NCBI RefSeq assembly: GCF_035590735.1
Contig: NZ_CP141595.1
Location: 4,189,001-4,253,000 of the forward strand
DNA length: 64,000 nt
Source of the DNA: Rossellomorea aquimaris
GTDB taxonomy: Bacteria; Bacillota; Bacilli; Bacillales; Bacillaceae_B
Direction of reading: 5' to 3'
Shown: positions 9,248 to 17,588 of the stretch, in pieces
Layout of the letters: each line of letters starts with the position of its first letter
Numbering within the stretch: position 1 is the first letter of the stretch
Notes under the pieces: model-generated
Seen by the model: only the letters and a program-made list of their open reading frames with translations
Told to the model about the DNA's origin: nothing
Databases searched by the model: none
Program-made: the position numbers and the translations under genes

Positions 9248-9907
9248 TTAGTTATTCCTTCTTTCTTCAATGGTTGCTGCTACCTCAGATTCCTGTTCTT
9301 TGCCTGTTGCCTTCTTAGCAGTTTCACCAATATTGACATTATCCTGCATTGCTAAAACCTTAATTATTGTTCTGAAAAATATCTTTAAATCAAAACCAAA
9401 TGAAAGGTTCTTAACATATTCAACATCATACTCAATCCTTTTATCCCAAGGAACCTCTTTCCGTCCGTTTACTTGTGCCCATCCTGTTACACCTGGTCTA
9501 ACATTGAATCTCTTTTTTTGTAACTCTGTATATTCTTCAATTGGCCAAGGATGATATGTTAAAGTAGGTCGAGGTCCAATAATCGACATATCGCCTTTAA
9601 TAATGTTTACAAACTGCGGGAATTCATCGATACTTGTTTTTCGGATGAATTTACCAACTTTCGTAACCCTAGCATCACCTTTTGTTTCGTATACTCCACT
9701 TTTTTCTGCCCCTACGCACATTGATCGAAACTTAAATATTTTAAATACTTTTCCATTTAATCCAAGGCGTTCTTGCTGAAAAATTACTGGCCCTTTCGAC
9801 TCCAATTTAATACCGATAGCCACTATTAACAAAATTGGGGAAAGGATTGTCAGTCCAACAAGAGATAAAACTATATCAAATAACCTCTTAACCATTTTAT
9901 AAATCAT
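9248..9907 (-). CDS. Initiating sugar-phosphate transferase (undecaprenyl-phosphate)
   Basis: A 219-residue monotopic phosphoglycosyl transferase of the bacterial sugar transferase family, which moves a sugar-1-phosphate from a UDP-sugar to undecaprenyl phosphate and so starts the repeat unit. One N-terminal hydrophobic segment (IVLSLVGLTILSPILLIVAI) is followed by the family core: QQERLGLNGKVFKIFKFRSM, the catalytic Asp-Glu in RKTSIDEFPQFVNIIKGDMS, GPRP and RPGVTGWAQVNGR. It lacks the extra membrane domain of WbaP-type proteins, as in PglC/EpsL. The EpsC-like dehydratase upstream may supply its substrate. Confidence 0.92.
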   Translation of the reverse strand: MIYKMVKRLFDIVLSLVGLTILSPILLIVAIGIKLESKGPVIFQQERLGLNGKVFKIFKFRSMCVGAEKSGVYETKGDARVTKVGKFIRKTSIDEFPQFVNIIKGDMSIIGPRPTLTYHPWPIEEYTELQKKRFNVRPGVTGWAQVNGRKEVPWDKRIEYDVEYVKNLSFGFDLKIFFRTIIKVLAMQDNVNIGETAKKATGKEQESEVAATIEERRNN

Positions 9908-10272
9908 AATAAGCCCAAAACTCCTCTACTTGATTTTATATATAACATAGTGCAACTAAATTTTTATATCTATACTTTAGTAGATTAGGACTTAATTAGA
10001 AGTCACTTATTCTAACCAACTACTAAACCACTAAAATTGTTATCTATTAGCGATAGCCACCTCGAAATATCTATTCAATCTTCCTAATGAATATGGATTA
10101 GATATTCACTTTCAAACCACCTAAAACCGAGTTTCATCTTATCATATATACCATTCAATCAATCTATAATTCTCATAAAATCGCCTCAAACCCATATCCC
10201 GCAAGGTTTTTAGCCTTCAATCTAACCATGATAGTCAGTTCCCTTCACCATCCAAACAAAAAGCAAGGTCCC
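9908..10272. other. 365-bp AT-rich gap between pseudopilin and sugar transferase
   Basis: No gene with a ribosome site is seen. On the minus strand the pseudopilin stop is followed at once by a GGTTCC/GGGACC hairpin and a T-rich run (10246-10279), a weak terminator. The rest is AT-rich leader up to the sugar transferase. Base composition changes here from the moderate GC of galU/epsC to the AT-rich serotype genes, so this gap is a plausible junction of an exchanged cassette. Confidence 0.5.
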
Positions 10273-10647
10273 TCACAAAAAAGGAACCCCACCATCATCC
10301 CCAGAATCCTCTTCCTCATCAACTTCCTCACCATGAACACTACAAACAATAGATTCATCAGTGTACGTAACCACACCACCAACCGGACAAACCTCAGAAT
10401 CAAACTCATTCAAGAATGAAGTAAATCCCACATCACTATGTTCAACATCCTCCAAAGCCAAATGCCCTCCATACTGCTTCTCCAACTCCACCCGATTAGC
10501 AGCACATACATCCGCCTCCGCTCTCTCCTTAGTACCACCCAAAGAAAGCACAACGATCGAAAAAACAATCCCAAGTATCACAACGACTGCTAATAACTCT
10601 ACAAGAGCAAAGCCACTCTGGTTTTTCATAAGCCTACATGTCTTCAT
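10273..10647 (-). CDS. Pseudopilin (type IV prepilin-like), solitary
   Basis: A 124-residue prepilin-like protein. The leader ends in glycine before FALVELLAVVVILGIVFSIV, with glutamate at mature position 5 and a long hydrophobic helix, as in ComGC and type II secretion pseudopilins. Downstream are a CPVGG motif, two more cysteines and an acidic tail. No prepilin peptidase, ATPase or platform gene is nearby, so it must rely on a pilus machine encoded elsewhere, or serve another purpose. ATG at 10647 has GGGAG nine bases upstream. Placement inside a capsule operon, between galU and the sugar transferase, is odd. Confidence 0.82.
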   Translation of the reverse strand: MKTCRLMKNQSGFALVELLAVVVILGIVFSIVVLSLGGTKERAEADVCAANRVELEKQYGGHLALEDVEHSDVGFTSFLNEFDSEVCPVGGVVTYTDESIVCSVHGEEVDEEEDSGDDGGVPFL

Positions 10648-10740
10648 TAGTATTCACTCCCAACACTGATCCAATCACCAATGCTGCCTAAACAAAGAAG
10701 TACTTAACTCAACAATAGCCATAAAGGAGGAAAAAAAAAC

Positions 10741-10797
10741 AAATAAAAAGCCTGCCAAGTAAGGGGCAGAACCCAAGGGTAGAAACTTCCTCTACCC
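10741..10797 (-). terminator. Double hairpin after galU
   Basis: On the minus strand a GGGTAGA/TCTACCC hairpin overlaps the galU stop (10777-10797). It is followed by a CTGCC/GGCAG hairpin (10752-10769) and a T-rich run. It looks like an intrinsic terminator in the middle of the capsule operon, so downstream expression would need read-through or antitermination. Confidence 0.6.
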
Positions 10798-11685
10798 CTC
10801 AACCTTCTCCCCAACAACCAAACTTTCCAAATACTCCATAACCTGCCCCTTCAAATCCTCACGCTCAAGCGCAAAATCCAAAGTAGCTTTGATAAACCCA
10901 AACTTATCCCCTACATCGTGTCTCTCTCCATCAAACTCAAACCCCACAACCATCTGCATCTCATTCAACCTCTTAATCGCATCCGTAAGCTGGATTTCAT
11001 TCCCTGCACCAGGTTTAAGGTTTTCCAAGATATCAAAAATTTCAGGCCGCAACACATAACGCCCCATAATCGCATAATTAGACGGCGCGTCTTCCACCTT
11101 TGGCTTCTCAACCAAATCATTAATATGGAAAACACCATTATCCATCCCACTCTGATTGATGGAAATAACCCCGTACTTAGAAACTTCCTGCTCCGGAACC
11201 TCCTGCACCCCAATAACAGAAGAATTATACCGCTCATAAACATCAATCAACTGCTTCAAACAAGGCTTCTCAGGAGAATGAACAATATCATCCCCAAGCA
11301 ACACCGCAAAAGGCTCATCCCCAATAAACCGGCTCGCACACGAAATCGCATGCCCCAAACCAAGAGGTTCCTTCTGACGGATATAATGAATATTAGCCAG
11401 CTTCGAAATCCCCTGCACTTCTTCCAGCTGCTCATACTTCCCCTTTTTCGCAAGCGTCTCTTCAAGCTCATAAGACTTATCAAAATGATCCTCAATCGCT
11501 CTCTTCCCTCGACCCGTCACAATGATAATATCTTCAATACCAGAAGCGACTGCTTCCTCGATGATATATTGAATCGTAGGCTTGTCCACGATCGGCAGCA
11601 TTTCCTTCGGCTGGGCTTTCGTTGCAGGCAAGAAACGTGTTCCGAGTCCCGCCGCAGGAATAATCGCTTTTCTCACTTTTTGCAT
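10792..11685 (-). CDS. galU: UTP-glucose-1-phosphate uridylyltransferase
   Basis: About 297 residues, the usual GalU/GtaB size. It makes UDP-glucose from UTP and glucose-1-phosphate for glycolipid, teichoic acid glucosylation and capsule precursors. Signatures are AAGLGTRFLPATKAQPKEML, the central VLLGDDIVH, and the lysine in LVEKPKVEDAPSNYAIMGRY. ATG at 11685 is preferred over an in-frame GTG at 11694 because GGGGTGG lies at proper spacing before the ATG. It is in the capsule operon 12 bp after epsC. The minus strand is purine-rich here, which creates a long meaningless open frame on the other strand. Confidence 0.95.
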   Translation of the reverse strand: MQKVRKAIIPAAGLGTRFLPATKAQPKEMLPIVDKPTIQYIIEEAVASGIEDIIIVTGRGKRAIEDHFDKSYELEETLAKKGKYEQLEEVQGISKLANIHYIRQKEPLGLGHAISCASRFIGDEPFAVLLGDDIVHSPEKPCLKQLIDVYERYNSSVIGVQEVPEQEVSKYGVISINQSGMDNGVFHINDLVEKPKVEDAPSNYAIMGRYVLRPEIFDILENLKPGAGNEIQLTDAIKRLNEMQMVVGFEFDGERHDVGDKFGFIKATLDFALEREDLKGQVMEYLESLVVGEKVEG

Positions 11686-11697
11686 ATCTTCCACCCC

Positions 11698-13518
11698 TTA
11701 GTTTACGTTCTGAACTAATAGCTTTTCTTTCTTATTCGCTAACTCTAATACATAATTAGATAAATACTGAGGATCAAAGTCCGTATGGTTCTCAATCAAG
11801 TTCGATACTCTCCCATACTCAAACTCCACCGTCTTCCCAATAAAAATCTTAGGAAACACAGCCTTCCCATGAACCTCATTCTCACCCAATAATTCCTCAT
11901 ACATCTTCTCACCAGGACGAATCCCAGCATATTTAATCCCGATTTCTTCTATTGAATAACCGGATAGTTTAATTAGATTTTTCGCCAGATCCACGATTTT
12001 GACTGGTTCACCCATATCCAGTACGAAGATCTCTCCACCACGAGCCAAAGCACCTGCCTGCATAACCAAACGGGATGCTTCCGGAATCGTCATAAAGTAT
12101 CTCGTCATATCAGGATGGGTAACCGTAACCGGACCACCTGATTGAATTTGCTTCTTGAATAATGGAATAACACTTCCACGGCTTCCAAGCACGTTACCGA
12201 AACGGACCGCAACAAAATTTGTTTGGCTTTCTTTATCCAGATTCTGAATCACCATTTCAGCGATTCTCTTCGTAGACCCCATTACGTTTGTCGGGTTCAC
12301 TGCCTTATCTGAAGAAACAAGCACGAATGTTTTCACTCCAAATGTGTCTGCGGCTTCCGCAACATTCTTTGTACCGATGACATTGTTCTTCACTGCTTCT
12401 TTCGGATTGTATTCCATTAACGGCACATGTTTATGAGCCGCGGCATGATACACCACATCAGGTGAGTGACTCTCCATCACTTCAAAGATACGTGAGCGAT
12501 CTTGTATGTCTGCAATGATCGGAATGATTTCAAACTCTTCTTTGTATTTATTCTTTAGCTCCATATCAATCCCGTAAATCGAGTTTTCCCCATGCCCTAA
12601 TAATAGAAGCTTCTTGGGTTTGAACTTACTGACCTGGCGGCAGATTTCGGATCCGATTGATCCACCTGCGCCTGTGACAAGAATCGTTTTACCCGTCAGT
12701 TTTTCAGAGATGGTCTGTGTATCCAGTTCTACCGGATCTCTTCCGAGTAGGTCTTCCACTTGTACATCGCGGAACTGGTTCACGGACACCTTACCGGATA
12801 CGATATCTTCCAACATCGGCATGATTTGCGTCTTGGCATTGGTTTTACTGCATTCCTGATACACTTTTTGAATCTCTGATTTACTCATGGATGGAATCGC
12901 GATGATGATCGTTTCTACGTTTAGCTTTTCTACTAGTTTCGGAATGTCTTTTGTTCTGCCAACGACCGTGACATCATAGATTTGAAGCTTTTGTTTCTTT
13001 GGGTCGTCATCGACAAAGCCTACAGGCAGGATGTCAGCATCATGATTCTTCATGAACTGACGGACAAGCATGGAGCCTGCTGCCCCGGCGCCGATGATGA
13101 GGGCACGTTTCTTTTCTTGTTTCGTCTTTATGTAGTAGTCTCTGTACATTCTCCAGGAGAAGCGGGAACCACCTATGAGAATGATATGCAGCATCCACGT
13201 GACACCGAGAACCCGCACATATATATCACCGTTCACAATGAACTGTATGGCTCCCGTTGTGAGGATTGAGAAGGTGATTGCCCGAATGATGGCCAGCATC
13301 TCTCCTACACTCGCGTATTCCCATGCTTTCTGGTAAAGACGGTAAACGAAAGCGAATAGATGATGACTTGCCAGTAAAGCTACTGAGCTGAAAACGAGTG
13401 TCGGCAGGGTGTACCAGCTGAATGTAGGGTGAAGAATATAATAACCGATATAAATAGCTGTTAACACAATAATGGAATCCAGTAGCATCAGCATGGAAAC
13501 TCGTTTCGTATAACTCAA
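11698..13518 (-). CDS. epsC: EpsC/CapD-type UDP-sugar 4,6-dehydratase, membrane-bound
   Basis: A 606-residue FlaA1/WbpM-type enzyme. Four membrane helices fill residues ~10-130, then a first Rossmann fold (GAGAAGSMLVRQF) and a second, catalytic SDR domain with GAGGSIGSEICRQ and the family signature SSDKAVNPTNVMGSTKR, where Met replaces the usual catalytic Tyr. It probably converts UDP-GlcNAc to a 4-keto-6-deoxy sugar that feeds the initiating transferase. It follows the ywqCDE-like genes after a 414-bp gap holding a structured RNA. TTG at 13518 has GGAGAGG close upstream. Confidence 0.92.
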   Translation of the reverse strand: MSYTKRVSMLMLLDSIIVLTAIYIGYYILHPTFSWYTLPTLVFSSVALLASHHLFAFVYRLYQKAWEYASVGEMLAIIRAITFSILTTGAIQFIVNGDIYVRVLGVTWMLHIILIGGSRFSWRMYRDYYIKTKQEKKRALIIGAGAAGSMLVRQFMKNHDADILPVGFVDDDPKKQKLQIYDVTVVGRTKDIPKLVEKLNVETIIIAIPSMSKSEIQKVYQECSKTNAKTQIMPMLEDIVSGKVSVNQFRDVQVEDLLGRDPVELDTQTISEKLTGKTILVTGAGGSIGSEICRQVSKFKPKKLLLLGHGENSIYGIDMELKNKYKEEFEIIPIIADIQDRSRIFEVMESHSPDVVYHAAAHKHVPLMEYNPKEAVKNNVIGTKNVAEAADTFGVKTFVLVSSDKAVNPTNVMGSTKRIAEMVIQNLDKESQTNFVAVRFGNVLGSRGSVIPLFKKQIQSGGPVTVTHPDMTRYFMTIPEASRLVMQAGALARGGEIFVLDMGEPVKIVDLAKNLIKLSGYSIEEIGIKYAGIRPGEKMYEELLGENEVHGKAVFPKIFIGKTVEFEYGRVSNLIENHTDFDPQYLSNYVLELANKKEKLLVQNVN

Positions 13519-13714
13519 ATGGACCTCTCCTTTTATCTGTTTTTCGACAAAATAAATACCTAAGGAAAAAATATAATCGTATACTCTTTCCTTAGGGATC
13601 TATATTCTCTTAGATTCTTTTAGCTTCTAACTCATTGCATCTTACTAACAAAATATGAAACTATTCACTAAAGCGTTTTCATTGTTTTTCTTTACTTATT
13701 TCGATTAAAATAGT

Positions 13715-13920
13715 AAATGTGGGCATCTAACCCTTCCTCACATCCCACCACCGACGACGAGCGTCTAAGGTTAAAAACTTCTAGTCTTTACCCACGGTGT
13801 GACCGAGTGCCTCCATTGATAACGGTAAGGAGACATTCCCAAAATTCTACTGTTGGTTTCGTGCAACATTCTATTTCTAGTTTACCAACGACAATAGTAC
13901 CTTAGGACCTTATTGATTCT
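13715..13920 (-). ncRNA. Structured RNA, probable EAR (epsC) antitermination element
   Basis: The gap before epsC on the operon's sense strand can form many paired elements: a long-range CUAAG/CUUAG pair closing the domain, a GUUGGU/ACCAAC stem with an internal CUA-GAAA-UAG hairpin, GUCUCC/GGAGGC, CGGU/ACCG, an almost complete GGGUAAAGAC/GUUUUUAACC hairpin, and GUGGG/CCCAC at the 3' side. U-G pairs in two stems favour the minus strand. EAR is known from Bacillales as a processive antitermination RNA placed inside eps/capsule operons ahead of epsC, exactly this setting. The assignment rests on position and folding, not on a covariance search. Confidence 0.72.
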
Positions 13921-13932
13921 ATTCTTCTATTA

Positions 13933-14700
13933 TTAAAAAATGCCCAGGAATTTTCTCTTTTTTATCTTCTCTGGGATTTCTTTATAGATGTTCTTTCCTT
14001 CAACCAACAACTCTGCATTTTCTGTAAAGTAATAGATCATGTCTATTCCATACTTTTTCTCCAGGGTATCCATGGCTTCTTCCATCTTGAAGGAGCGATT
14101 ATGTATGTTGTGTGCGTCTGATGCAATGAAGTGTGTCAGGTTGGCTTCTATCAATTGTTGTGAGAATTTCTGGATGTTCTTGCCGAAATAGCCTGTCAGG
14201 CTGGATGCTGTCAGTTGTGTAGCTGCGCCGTTTTTGACGAGGTTGTATAGTTTATCCGGCCGTTCGATAAGTTCTGCGTTTCGTTCGGGATGAACGATGA
14301 TGGGGATCAGCCCTTCATTTTGCAACTCGTAGAATAGTTTGTCTGTATATCTCGGTACTGAACTCGAAGGGAATTCAACAAATATGTATGGGGAAACTCG
14401 GTTTAATGGTAAAAGCTTTCCACTATGGTAGTCTTCAATCATCTCTCCGTAAATTCTGCATTCCTGACCTGGCAGTACGGTTAAATCAATCTTCTCTTGT
14501 CGCAAATGATCATTCAGTTCATCTACTCTATGGAGAATATCCACTTTCTCATTCTCGTACTTGCCGTTCATATGATGAGGAGTCGCGATGATCGTGTGAA
14601 CACCTTCCGACACCGCCTGCTTGGCCATATCGACACTATCCTGCATGGTTCGGGCTCCGTCGTCCACTCCAGGTAAGATGTGACTATGTATATCGATCAT
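13933..14700 (-). CDS. ywqE: Tyrosine-protein phosphatase, PHP type (YwqE/CpsB)
   Basis: About 255 residues, matching the 254-residue YwqE/CpsB family of Mn-dependent phosphatases that dephosphorylate the capsule tyrosine kinase and its substrates. Metal-ligand motifs are IDIHSHILPGVDDG, IIATPHH, IIVHPERN and FIASDAHNIHNR. It forms the regulatory trio with the kinase and co-polymerase genes upstream. ATG at 14700 is chosen because GAGGGGG precedes it by six bases; the ATG two codons upstream overlaps that site. Confidence 0.95.
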   Translation of the reverse strand: MIDIHSHILPGVDDGARTMQDSVDMAKQAVSEGVHTIIATPHHMNGKYENEKVDILHRVDELNDHLRQEKIDLTVLPGQECRIYGEMIEDYHSGKLLPLNRVSPYIFVEFPSSSVPRYTDKLFYELQNEGLIPIIVHPERNAELIERPDKLYNLVKNGAATQLTASSLTGYFGKNIQKFSQQLIEANLTHFIASDAHNIHNRSFKMEEAMDTLEKKYGIDMIYYFTENAELLVEGKNIYKEIPEKIKKRKFLGIF

Positions 14701-14817
14701 CGTCATCCCCCTCTCTTCACATTTATTAGTTCTTTCGACTTATCTCCATCTATTATTTTACTACACTAGGTATTTTTGTAAACAGGGGAAATTTGTCGAA
14801 TGGTCACTATTTCATTG

Positions 14818-15522
14818 TTATCTTTTACCATAATAGTAATAATAGTTTGTATCTTTGATCTCTCGATTGTTCAGGATGACACCCAGCAGCTTTCCTTTTG
14901 CCGTTTGAAGAAGCTCTTTCGCTTTTTGTCCACTTTCAATCTCCGTTGTACCAGAACTGACGACCAGGATCGTTCCGTGACATTGGTTGGCTAGTACCTG
15001 CGCATCCGTCACCGCCAGGATTGGAGGTGTGTCGAAAATCACCATGTCGTAATCGGCATAGACGTCAACAAGGAATTCTTCCATGGAACGTGAACTTAGA
15101 AGTTCAGCCGGATTGGGTGGAACCGGTCCGCATGTCAACAGATCCAGATGATCGACTTCCGTTTGGTGGATCACTTCTCTTAACGTTTTTTGTCTTGTTA
15201 ACACTGTCGTCAATCCGAATGTATTCTGTACATTAAACGTATAATGAGCGGTCGGTTTACGCATATCCGCATCCACAAGAAGTACAGTCTTTCCTTGCTG
15301 TGCAAACACGACGGCCATATTCGCCGCTGTCGTGGATTTTCCTTCCCCGGGACCGGATGATGTCACCATGATGGATCTCATTTCCTGATCAACGGATGAA
15401 AAGTTGATATTCGTACGGATCGTTTTATATTGCTCAGAAATGGGAGACTTAGGGGCTGTAATCGTAACCAGCTTACGCTTCGTCTTCATCATGAGTTTCT
15501 GTAATTTCTTCGCTTTACCCAA
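14818..15522 (-). CDS. ywqD: Capsule tyrosine kinase (BY-kinase, YwqD/CapB)
   Basis: About 234 residues. The P-loop BY-kinase pattern is complete: Walker A GPGEGKSTTAANMAV, Walker A' LLVDADMRKP, Walker B MVIFDTPP, and a C-terminal cluster of five consecutive tyrosines that is autophosphorylated. As in Firmicutes, kinase and membrane activator are separate proteins, the activator being the gene before it. Together with the phosphatase it controls capsule polymer length and amount. TTG at 15522 fits an AGAGGTGAG site and overlaps the upstream gene by eight bases; a GTG at 15540 is an alternative. Confidence 0.94.
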   Translation of the reverse strand: MGKAKKLQKLMMKTKRKLVTITAPKSPISEQYKTIRTNINFSSVDQEMRSIMVTSSGPGEGKSTTAANMAVVFAQQGKTVLLVDADMRKPTAHYTFNVQNTFGLTTVLTRQKTLREVIHQTEVDHLDLLTCGPVPPNPAELLSSRSMEEFLVDVYADYDMVIFDTPPILAVTDAQVLANQCHGTILVVSSGTTEIESGQKAKELLQTAKGKLLGVILNNREIKDTNYYYYYGKR

Positions 15523-16261
15523 CTCTCTCACCTCTTTCACGTGATGGTCGATCGGAACGGTTGTTTCCTTTCCTGTCTTCCTTCTGATCTTCTATTCTTG
15601 CAATCGAACCTAATACCGGCAGTCCTAATAGCTTTTCCACTTCTTGTTCCGTTTTGATCGTATTGTCGAGGAATTCAAATAAGAAGGCAAGGCCCACACC
15701 GATCATCAATCCGACCACTGTGGCAATCGCGATGTTCAGTAATGGCTTTGGCTTGATTGGGGATTGTTTTTCTCCTACCTCGGCTTTTGCCAGGATGCTG
15801 ACGTTATCTACGTTCATGATCTTTGTAATTTCAGTTTGAAAGACTTCTGCCGTCTTGTTGGCAATATCGGCCGCCTTTTGTGGGTCTGTATCTGTAACGG
15901 AAAGGTTGATCACCTGGGATTCCGCTTCACTGCCAACCGTGATCTTCTGATTGAGTTGAGACGCGTTCAAATCCAGGTTTAAATCTGAAGAGACTTTTTC
16001 AAGAATGGCAGGACTTTTAATGATGACATTATACGTATTGATCAACTGCAGATTCGTTTGGATTTCACCCGGGTTGTATGCCGGTTGATCCGATTTCGCC
16101 TGATTGACCAGCAGCTGAGTAGATGATTGATAAATCGGAGTCAAAAGAAAAAAACTGACCGCTCCGCTCACCAAGATCGCTGTCAGGGTAATTAAAATAA
16201 TTAAACTCATGCGCTTTCGCAGTGTCTCCATCAACTCGCGCAAACTGATTGTTTCTTCCAT
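15515..16261 (-). CDS. ywqC: Capsule co-polymerase / kinase activator (YwqC/CapA, Wzz family)
   Basis: A 248-residue Wzz-type chain-length protein: a short cytoplasmic N-terminus (ISLRELMETLRKRM), a membrane helix at residues ~18-40, an extracytoplasmic part, and a second helix at ~175-197 preceded by the proline-rich KQSPIKPKPLLNIA. A basic cytoplasmic tail would dock the tyrosine kinase. It is the first gene of the leftward capsule operon; ATG at 16261 has an excellent GGAGGAAG site. Polymer chain length control is the expected role. Confidence 0.92.
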   Translation of the reverse strand: MEETISLRELMETLRKRMSLIILITLTAILVSGAVSFFLLTPIYQSSTQLLVNQAKSDQPAYNPGEIQTNLQLINTYNVIIKSPAILEKVSSDLNLDLNASQLNQKITVGSEAESQVINLSVTDTDPQKAADIANKTAEVFQTEITKIMNVDNVSILAKAEVGEKQSPIKPKPLLNIAIATVVGLMIGVGLAFLFEFLDNTIKTEQEVEKLLGLPVLGSIARIEDQKEDRKGNNRSDRPSRERGERVG

Positions 16262-16328
16262 AACTTCCTCCTAATAATAGAAAAATATGTAAAATAATTT
16301 CAGATCCTGTTGTATTTTCATCCATTTG

Positions 16329-16359
16329 TTGTCATAATTTTAATGAAATTGTCATAATT
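16329..16359. promoter_or_regulatory. Two 11-bp direct repeats upstream of the capsule operon
   Basis: TTGTCATAATT occurs at 16329-16339 and exactly again at 16349-16359, a 20-bp period, or about two helix turns, 68 bp or more from the ywqC start. Same-face direct repeats in the control region of an operon suggest a binding site for a dimeric or cooperative regulator. Which regulator is unknown; I see no certain -35/-10 pair here. Confidence 0.45.
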
Positions 16360-16467
16360 GCATACTTATCTATTAAACTACAAATTTTGCTAAAAGAAAA
16401 GGGAAAATGAGGAATTGGAAATGATTTCTTTACCCTTTTTCATAGTAAAAAGGGGGGGCGAAAAATC

Positions 16468-17238
16468 ATGAAAACCTTTTCATTAATTATATTAGCCATC
16501 GGGTGTGCTGCAGTACTTTTTTACGGGAATCAGTACTGGAAAGAAAGAACTTCACCCTCTGCACCTGAGAGCCATTCAGCGAATGTGGAAGGAACTGATA
16601 TCGAAGTTGAGGAAACTGTTGACTATGAAACCCTCATAGAGAATTGGCCGGAAGAAGCACAGGCTTCGTTCCGGAAAGCTCTTAAAGAAGGGACTCCTTA
16701 TCGACTGGCCCTTGTCGGTTCGACTGCACTTGGCGAAGGTGAAAACGGGTGGGCCGCGCAAGTGAAAGATAGACTCGAAAGTACCTTCGATGGAAAACTG
16801 GAAGTGGAAGTCTATGCATACGATACCACTTCCATCGAGTTTGTGAACGGAGAGGATGCAGAGGAAGTACTGAACTCCGACCCGGATCTCGTCTTACTGG
16901 AACCATTCGCCCTCAGCGATAACTCGAACCTCGTAGGCTCAGAGAACAATCACGAAAGCATCCAAATTTTCAAAAGGAAGTTGAATGAGCAAAATGAGGA
17001 AGCCGTCCTGATGCTCCAACCCACACACCCGATTGTCGGAGCCACCTACTATCCGAAGCAAATCGAAGAATTACAAGCCTTTGCCGAAGAACAGAACATC
17101 CCCTACCTGGACCATTGGACAATTTGGCCGGAGGAGGATGACTTGTCAGCTTATTTAGTGGAGTCACAGGAAACACCGAATGAGGAAGGTCATGAAGTTT
17201 GGGTGAAGTATCTTATTGAATACTTCATTGCTGACTGA
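16468..17238 (+). CDS. SGNH/GDSL-hydrolase-like exported protein
   Basis: A 256-residue protein with an N-terminal membrane anchor or signal (FSLIILAIGCAAVLFYGNQYW) and an SGNH-like domain. The block-I position reads LALVGSTALGEGENGWAAQV, resembling Bacillus proteins where GDS is altered. Later PDLVLLEPFALSDN resembles the third conserved block. If active it would act outside the cell as an esterase, perhaps on acetylated polymer. It is divergent from the capsule operon and shares its control region. ATG at 16468 has an unusually G-rich ribosome site. The fold call is moderate. Confidence 0.65.
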   Translation: MKTFSLIILAIGCAAVLFYGNQYWKERTSPSAPESHSANVEGTDIEVEETVDYETLIENWPEEAQASFRKALKEGTPYRLALVGSTALGEGENGWAAQVKDRLESTFDGKLEVEVYAYDTTSIEFVNGEDAEEVLNSDPDLVLLEPFALSDNSNLVGSENNHESIQIFKRKLNEQNEEAVLMLQPTHPIVGATYYPKQIEELQAFAEEQNIPYLDHWTIWPEEDDLSAYLVESQETPNEEGHEVWVKYLIEYFIAD

Positions 17239-17273
17239 AGACTGATCACTATTTCCGATGAGGAGGATATGCT

Positions 17274-17576
17274 GTGAAAAAGTTCATAGGGCTATTGATT
17301 TTAATCTTCCTTATTACAGGGTGCCTGACTGGTTGTTCTGATAGTGACGGAACTCCGAGTGATGAGGCAGGAGATATTTTATCCCGGGATGATGCGGAGG
17401 TTCTGGTGTATAACGAACTTAGCGAAGAAGACAAACAGACATATACCATCGATTTCTATAAGGAAGAGGGAACCAAGTATTACATCAGGGTGTACGAAGA
17501 AGTTAATGGTGAAATCAACGTCAGAGAGAACTACACGGTGGACTTTCATACAGAGGAAATAAAGCGGATTGATTAG
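17274..17576 (+). CDS. Small lipoprotein, unknown function
   Basis: A 100-residue predicted lipoprotein. The signal peptide KKFIGLLILIFLITGCLTGC offers two possible lipobox cysteines. The remaining ~75 residues are polar and acidic and resemble no family I can name. Start is GTG at 17274 with GAGGAGG at proper spacing; the ATG just before it runs into a stop. It lies 35 bp after the GDSL-like gene and may be co-transcribed. A hairpin 42 bp behind its stop, at the edge of the repeat element, may end the transcript. Confidence 0.7.
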   Translation: MKKFIGLLILIFLITGCLTGCSDSDGTPSDEAGDILSRDDAEVLVYNELSEEDKQTYTIDFYKEEGTKYYIRVYEEVNGEINVRENYTVDFHTEEIKRID

Positions 17577-17588
17577 TTTAAGAAAGAG

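Noticed and set aside
10918..11718. Long plus-strand open frame (266 codons) opposite galU
   Set aside because: It is the shadow of purine-rich galU codons. It has no ribosome site and a strongly biased, unnatural composition, and galU is unmistakable on the other strand.
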